Shown piece after piece: positions 60,701-64,000 of a stretch of DNA of 64,000 nt. Source of the DNA: Paraescarpia echinospica (taxonomy: Eukaryota > Annelida > Polychaeta > Sabellida > Siboglinidae); NCBI GenBank assembly GCA_020002185.1, contig CM034531.1, forward strand, positions 71,116,049 through 71,180,048. Direction: 5' to 3'. The translations under genes and the position numbers were made by a program. Positions within the stretch are counted from its first letter, which is position 1, and each line of letters starts with the position of its first letter. The notes below the pieces were generated by a model. It was not told the DNA's origin, did not search any database, and saw only the letters and a program-made list of their open reading frames with translations.

Positions 60701-63700
60701 TTTTTATTATTTATTAATATATGTATAAATAATTTTTAATAATATAACTGATTAAATCCACATGTACATTTGTGTAAATGGTATCGGGCTCTCAACATAC
60801 TGAATGCTATACAAAAATATTGATTTGTATTTATTCGCCAGCTAATGGTTATCATTGATACACAGATATCTAGGGTTCTTTTTAGTCCTTTGGCCGAAGG
60901 TCCAAGGGAGTATTGCCATCACTCTGTGTCCGCCGTCCGCTGTTAGCTGCCGTATCTCAGAAACCGTTCAGCAACTTTTTCTCTAATTTTGCATAGACAT
61001 ATCTTGGGGCACTGCCACTATGCACGAGAAATCTGTATTTGATTGAATCATTTTAAGGGCTCCCTAGGGCCTCCAAGGACCCCAAAACTGGTAAAAATGT
61101 AACATTTGGCCTATTTTTTCAAAAACTGTTCAGCAACTTTTTTTCTAATTTTGCATAGATGTATCTTACGGTGCTGCCACTATATACAAGAAATCTGTAT
61201 TTGATTTAATCATTCTAAAGGCACCTAAGGGGCCCCCAAAGTGCAAAAGGTATACATTATCTAGTGATGTGGTTTTGAGAAGGGCCTTTGAGATCACCCC
61301 CAACAGTAAATGTTGTGTAATGTGCCAGAAAGTCAAAAGCTGTGACTAATTTCTACAGCCTAGGCCATTGAGACCTTGACTAATCTTTAATTGGTCACAG
61401 CACCCAGGCAGAGTAGACACACTTGACCCCTGTTAGACTGAACAGTTGCCTAACACTTTTAAACTATCTTCAAAACTATTGATTTTCTATAATTGCAAGT
61501 TGTGTTTATTTTGATGTTCATTTAATTATTATAAAATGGTGTGACTGTGGTGTCTATTGGTTAAAGATGTATTGTCTGTAGAAACCTGTAAGTGACAAAC
61601 ATAGAAAATTAATATTCTGTCACCTGTAGATGACAAACATAGAAAATTAATATTCTGGACAACTATAGAGTGAAATATCCTACACTTTATTTATATCAAA
61701 TGCATTCTACTGTTGTGTTTACACTTGCCATGCCTTGTGTAGACATGGTACTGTGTAAATCAATTGTATCAATATAGACTAATAATTACAGATTCACAAT
61801 ATAGTTGACACCTGAAACAACCAAATGTCAACCATTAGAAGAGTTGACATAGTTCCGCTATACACTATATATGTAAATTTAACCAGCTGCCATGTCAAGT
61901 CCGTTATAATTGTGACTAACAGTGTTCAAAATTATTCAGGTAAATAGCAAATAACAAAGGACACAAGTTTTCTCCTTGCCATACCTCTACACATGAGAAG
62001 AAGGCTGACACAGCCTGGCCCTCATTTATACATGATTTAGCATTTTTGTACATGTTGTATACAACTTTCAACACAATACCATTAATACCGCATGAAATTA
62101 TCTTAGACCACAGGGAGGACCGGTCTACTAAATCAAATGCTTTCTTATAATCGATGAAGACAATAAAGCCTTTTGAGTCGAGACAAATACAATTCAACCA
62201 ATACCCCTATCTGAACACTGCCTGTTCTTCACCTATTACATTCGCTTTGTTTAGGTATGTGGTCAGTCTGGTGTTCTGAACAATCACTAAGGATTAATGA
62301 ACACTTGTGCAGAATGTCACCCACTTAGCAGGTTTAATTGATCTATTCAGCAATGAGGACACTGCTTAGGCCTCACTCTGGACACTGTCACTCACAGTGT
62401 TGTGTATTGTCTTAGTTGGTGCATTGAGCTAATCTACTTGACCATGAATCAGTGGTGGCTCTGGTTGTGTATTACACCCAGCTGTGGAGCTAAGGTTCTC
62501 TGCCTGCTATTGTTTGATGGAAGCTGTGACTAATCTGTAATTGGTCACTGGCAGTAGCTTGTGTCAACAGACAGCATTAAGCCACTAGACCCTTGTTAAA
62601 CTGGACAGTTGCCTGTAGGTTTTAAGCTGTGTCAAACAGTGAGTCTACCTTTTGCTCTCAGATAATCTGTCCTCTTAGTTTTACACATGAAGACATAATC
62701 TGGCATAACTTGATAAGTCTTTGTAGCAGCACATTTGTACTTCCAGTGTATCATTGCAACATATCATACATATTACATACTGTGTGCCACATTTGAATGT
62801 TGTGCATGTAATATTTCCATGCAATCCATTTGCATATATAATGTAAAACTTCAACAGCCGTTTTCTTCATTTTCACTTTTTGATCCCTACCATGTTCAAT
62901 GCTCCATAACTTTGCCAATTTTTGTAGCAGTAATATTTTTTTGAAACCGTGTAAAGCACCCTACCAAACCTTTACAAGGATGTAAGAAAACAATGTTACA
63001 ATTTTTCCGACTTATCACTCATTTCGTCAGCCGGGGTCACACATAGACGTATTAGTCCAAAGGACTTCAGGGCCACTTGGCCCATTTTTTTGTTTATATT
63101 GTCACTGAATGAAACATCTCTGTTTATGAAGAAAATATGCCAACTGTTTGTCAGCTGGTCAACTGCTGAAGCAGAATCTAGTTTGCTGAAATGTGTGCGT
63201 GTCTGACCCAAGAGCTATATAATGGAGTTAATAATTTCCTGCAGAAATCGGAGGAGTTTGGTATCTCACGCGTTCCTATGGACTTCACGGGGAACGGGGG
63301 TCGCATCGTGAATGACCCCAATGAAGCTCTGGGGGTGGCAATTGAAGAGGTCCATCATTGGAGGGTAAGTTATCCTACCCAACCTAACACACACGTGTCT
63401 AGTATCTCAATTGTTCACAGACTCTCGAGATTCATGCCCTGTTAGTGTCAGATCAGCAGGAAATAAAATCACCTTTTACCATCATCTGAACACAGAATAT
63501 TTTAACCTTACTTACCTTGGTGTGTTTATCCATCAGATGATGACTACAATATTATTGAATATTGGTTCAACACTGCCTAATCCTTGTAGTTGAAGCACCT
63601 CTGAGCTTGTGTTTCTGAAAACGCTCACGCAACAGAAATGTTTGTATTACTCTAAATGAGCACATGATCTGTGAACTCTCGCTCACGTCAGTTGTGCTCC

Positions 63701-63913
63701 GTTCCTACAGAAGAAGGCAGCGCTGCGGCCGGCCAAGTCGCCCCTGTTTGTCTGCCCGAAGGCCCTGGCGAACTACGTGTCGTCAGAGAACCCGGTCTAC
63801 TCGTCGGTACACGGGCTGGCCTCGGGCATCCACATGACGCAGCCGTGGTTCCACAGCGGCATCAGTCGCGAGGAGGCCGTCAGTCTCATCACAGAACACG
63901 GCCTTGTCGACGG
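54727..63913 (+). CDS. GRB7/10/14: GRB7/10/14-family adaptor, 5' start uncertain, cut by window end
   Basis: Exons: 54727-54909, 55607-55839, 56856-57015, 57622-57743, 58428-58532, 59026-59163, 59386-59496, 59839-59937, 60389-60484, 63245-63364 and 63711-63913 (continuing). All phases fit, giving about 523 codons. Order of regions: acidic/Ser N-terminus ([19 protein letters not shown]), Pro-rich DPFPEL motif like the family's PNPFPEL, RA domain ([31 protein letters not shown]), PH domain ([20 protein letters not shown] to [20 protein letters not shown]), BPS region ([21 protein letters not shown]), and the start of SH2 ([22 protein letters not shown]). Vertebrate members bind activated insulin and growth-factor receptors through SH2 and BPS. 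The first exon starts mid-codon, so at least one upstream exon exists. Repeat copy 2 lies in the intron after 60484. Confidence 0.95.
55438..55625. repeat. Triplicated acceptor of GRB exon 55607
   Basis: Three copies of attgtattaataatcatt + (n)ttattcagagaaagtgaa lie at 55438-55485, 55519-55563 and 55579-55625 (spacings 81 and 60 bp). The last is the true acceptor, attcag|AGAAAGTGAAGCAGATG. The repeat covers the intron end and about 17 exon bases. Confidence 0.9.
57150..57372. repeat. Homopurine tract in a GRB intron
   Basis: About 220 bp are almost purely A and G on the plus strand (gagaga, then ggttgaggggaaggacaggg-like units of about 34 bp). The Pro/Leu-rich minus frames across it are artefacts. 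Confidence 0.9.
58031..58377. repeat. 43-bp minisatellite in a GRB intron, eight copies
   Basis: The unit is gtgcctcagggtgagttg + tatgtggtctagacaagt + ttaccct. Copies are almost identical. Each holds a strong donor-like cagg|gtgagt, yet the array lies between the real donor (57744) and acceptor (58427) without touching an exon. Confidence 0.95.
60880..63095. mobile_element. Copy 2 of the 2.2-kb dispersed repeat, uninterrupted
   Basis: It lies in the GRB intron 60485-63244 and starts tttttagtcctttggccgaa. At about 61865 it is continuous where copy 1 carries a LINE (cactatatatgtaaatttaa). It ends ggccacttggccca. It gives the length and ends of the family. Confidence 0.9.
61916..62197 (-). pseudogene. 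RT fragment carried inside the 2.2-kb repeat (copy 2)
   Basis: It is almost identical to 46628-46876 at protein level ([20 protein letters not shown]), with a slightly longer start ([19 protein letters not shown]). No catalytic DD box follows, so it is a captured fragment and not a working reverse transcriptase. Confidence 0.8.
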
Positions 63914-63935
63914 GTGAGGCAGCGTTGTATGAATA

Positions 63936-64000
63936 CAGTGGAACCTCTCTATTAAGGTCACCCTCAGGACTGGACAAAAGCAACCTAAATGACGTGACCG
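63936..64000. mobile_element. Possible start of a Tc1/pogo-like element
   Basis: After TA (63934-63935) comes CAGTGGAACCTCTCTATTAA, then ggtcaccctcaggactgg. TA-flanked CAGTGGAACC ends are common in pogo-like MITEs of invertebrates. The other end is outside the window. Confidence 0.45.

Overview
The window is animal nuclear DNA. Genes are split by GT-AG introns, there are no operons, and mobile-element debris is dense (LINE reverse-transcriptase fragments, tRNA-derived SINEs, MITEs). The presence of a ciliary gene (DLEC1) together with a GRB7/10/14-type adaptor fits an invertebrate bilaterian with motile cilia, such as a cephalochordate or a lophotrochozoan. The sequence alone does not settle which. 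Two runs of exactly 1000 N (28521-29520, 50724-51723) are scaffold gaps.

Layout. 1-3330: MITE remnants and a long foldback element. 3335-14518 (+): a complete seven-exon STK16-type kinase (307 aa) with two very large minisatellites. 16831-18762 (-): an intronless F-box/LRR protein (643 aa). 18763-19035: a short divergent promoter. 19501-28520 (+): the first 497 codons of DLEC1, ending in the first gap. 29521-34500: no confident gene, SINE and LINE fragments. 34586-36569 (-): exons of a SWIM zinc-finger protein, probably a decaying copy. 36838-51723: mostly mobile elements, including a LINE nested inside a ~2.2 kb dispersed repeat whose uninterrupted copy lies at 60880-63095. 54727-63913 (+): a GRB7/10/14 adaptor with the RA, PH and BPS regions and the start of SH2, running off the window end.

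The most striking feature is a recurring architecture. Several minisatellites lie exactly across exon-intron junctions, so the splice site plus a few exon bases are repeated in tandem. It is seen at the donor of STK16 exon 3 (42-bp unit, about 45 copies), the acceptor of STK16 exon 6 (53-bp unit, about 80 copies), the acceptor of a DLEC1 exon (38-bp unit, 13 copies) and the acceptor of a GRB exon (three copies). A 31-bp array upstream of GRB may mark a fifth junction. In every firm case only the exon-proximal copy restores the conserved protein. Most decoy copies bring an immediate in-frame stop or a frameshift. I recall exon-boundary minisatellites called 'mirages' being reported in amphioxus. 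If that memory is right, this locus is a multi-gene example and hints at a cephalochordate.

The genes are independent of one another: a membrane-anchored kinase, an F-box adaptor for ubiquitination, a ciliary protein and a receptor-tyrosine-kinase adaptor. Nothing suggests a shared pathway.
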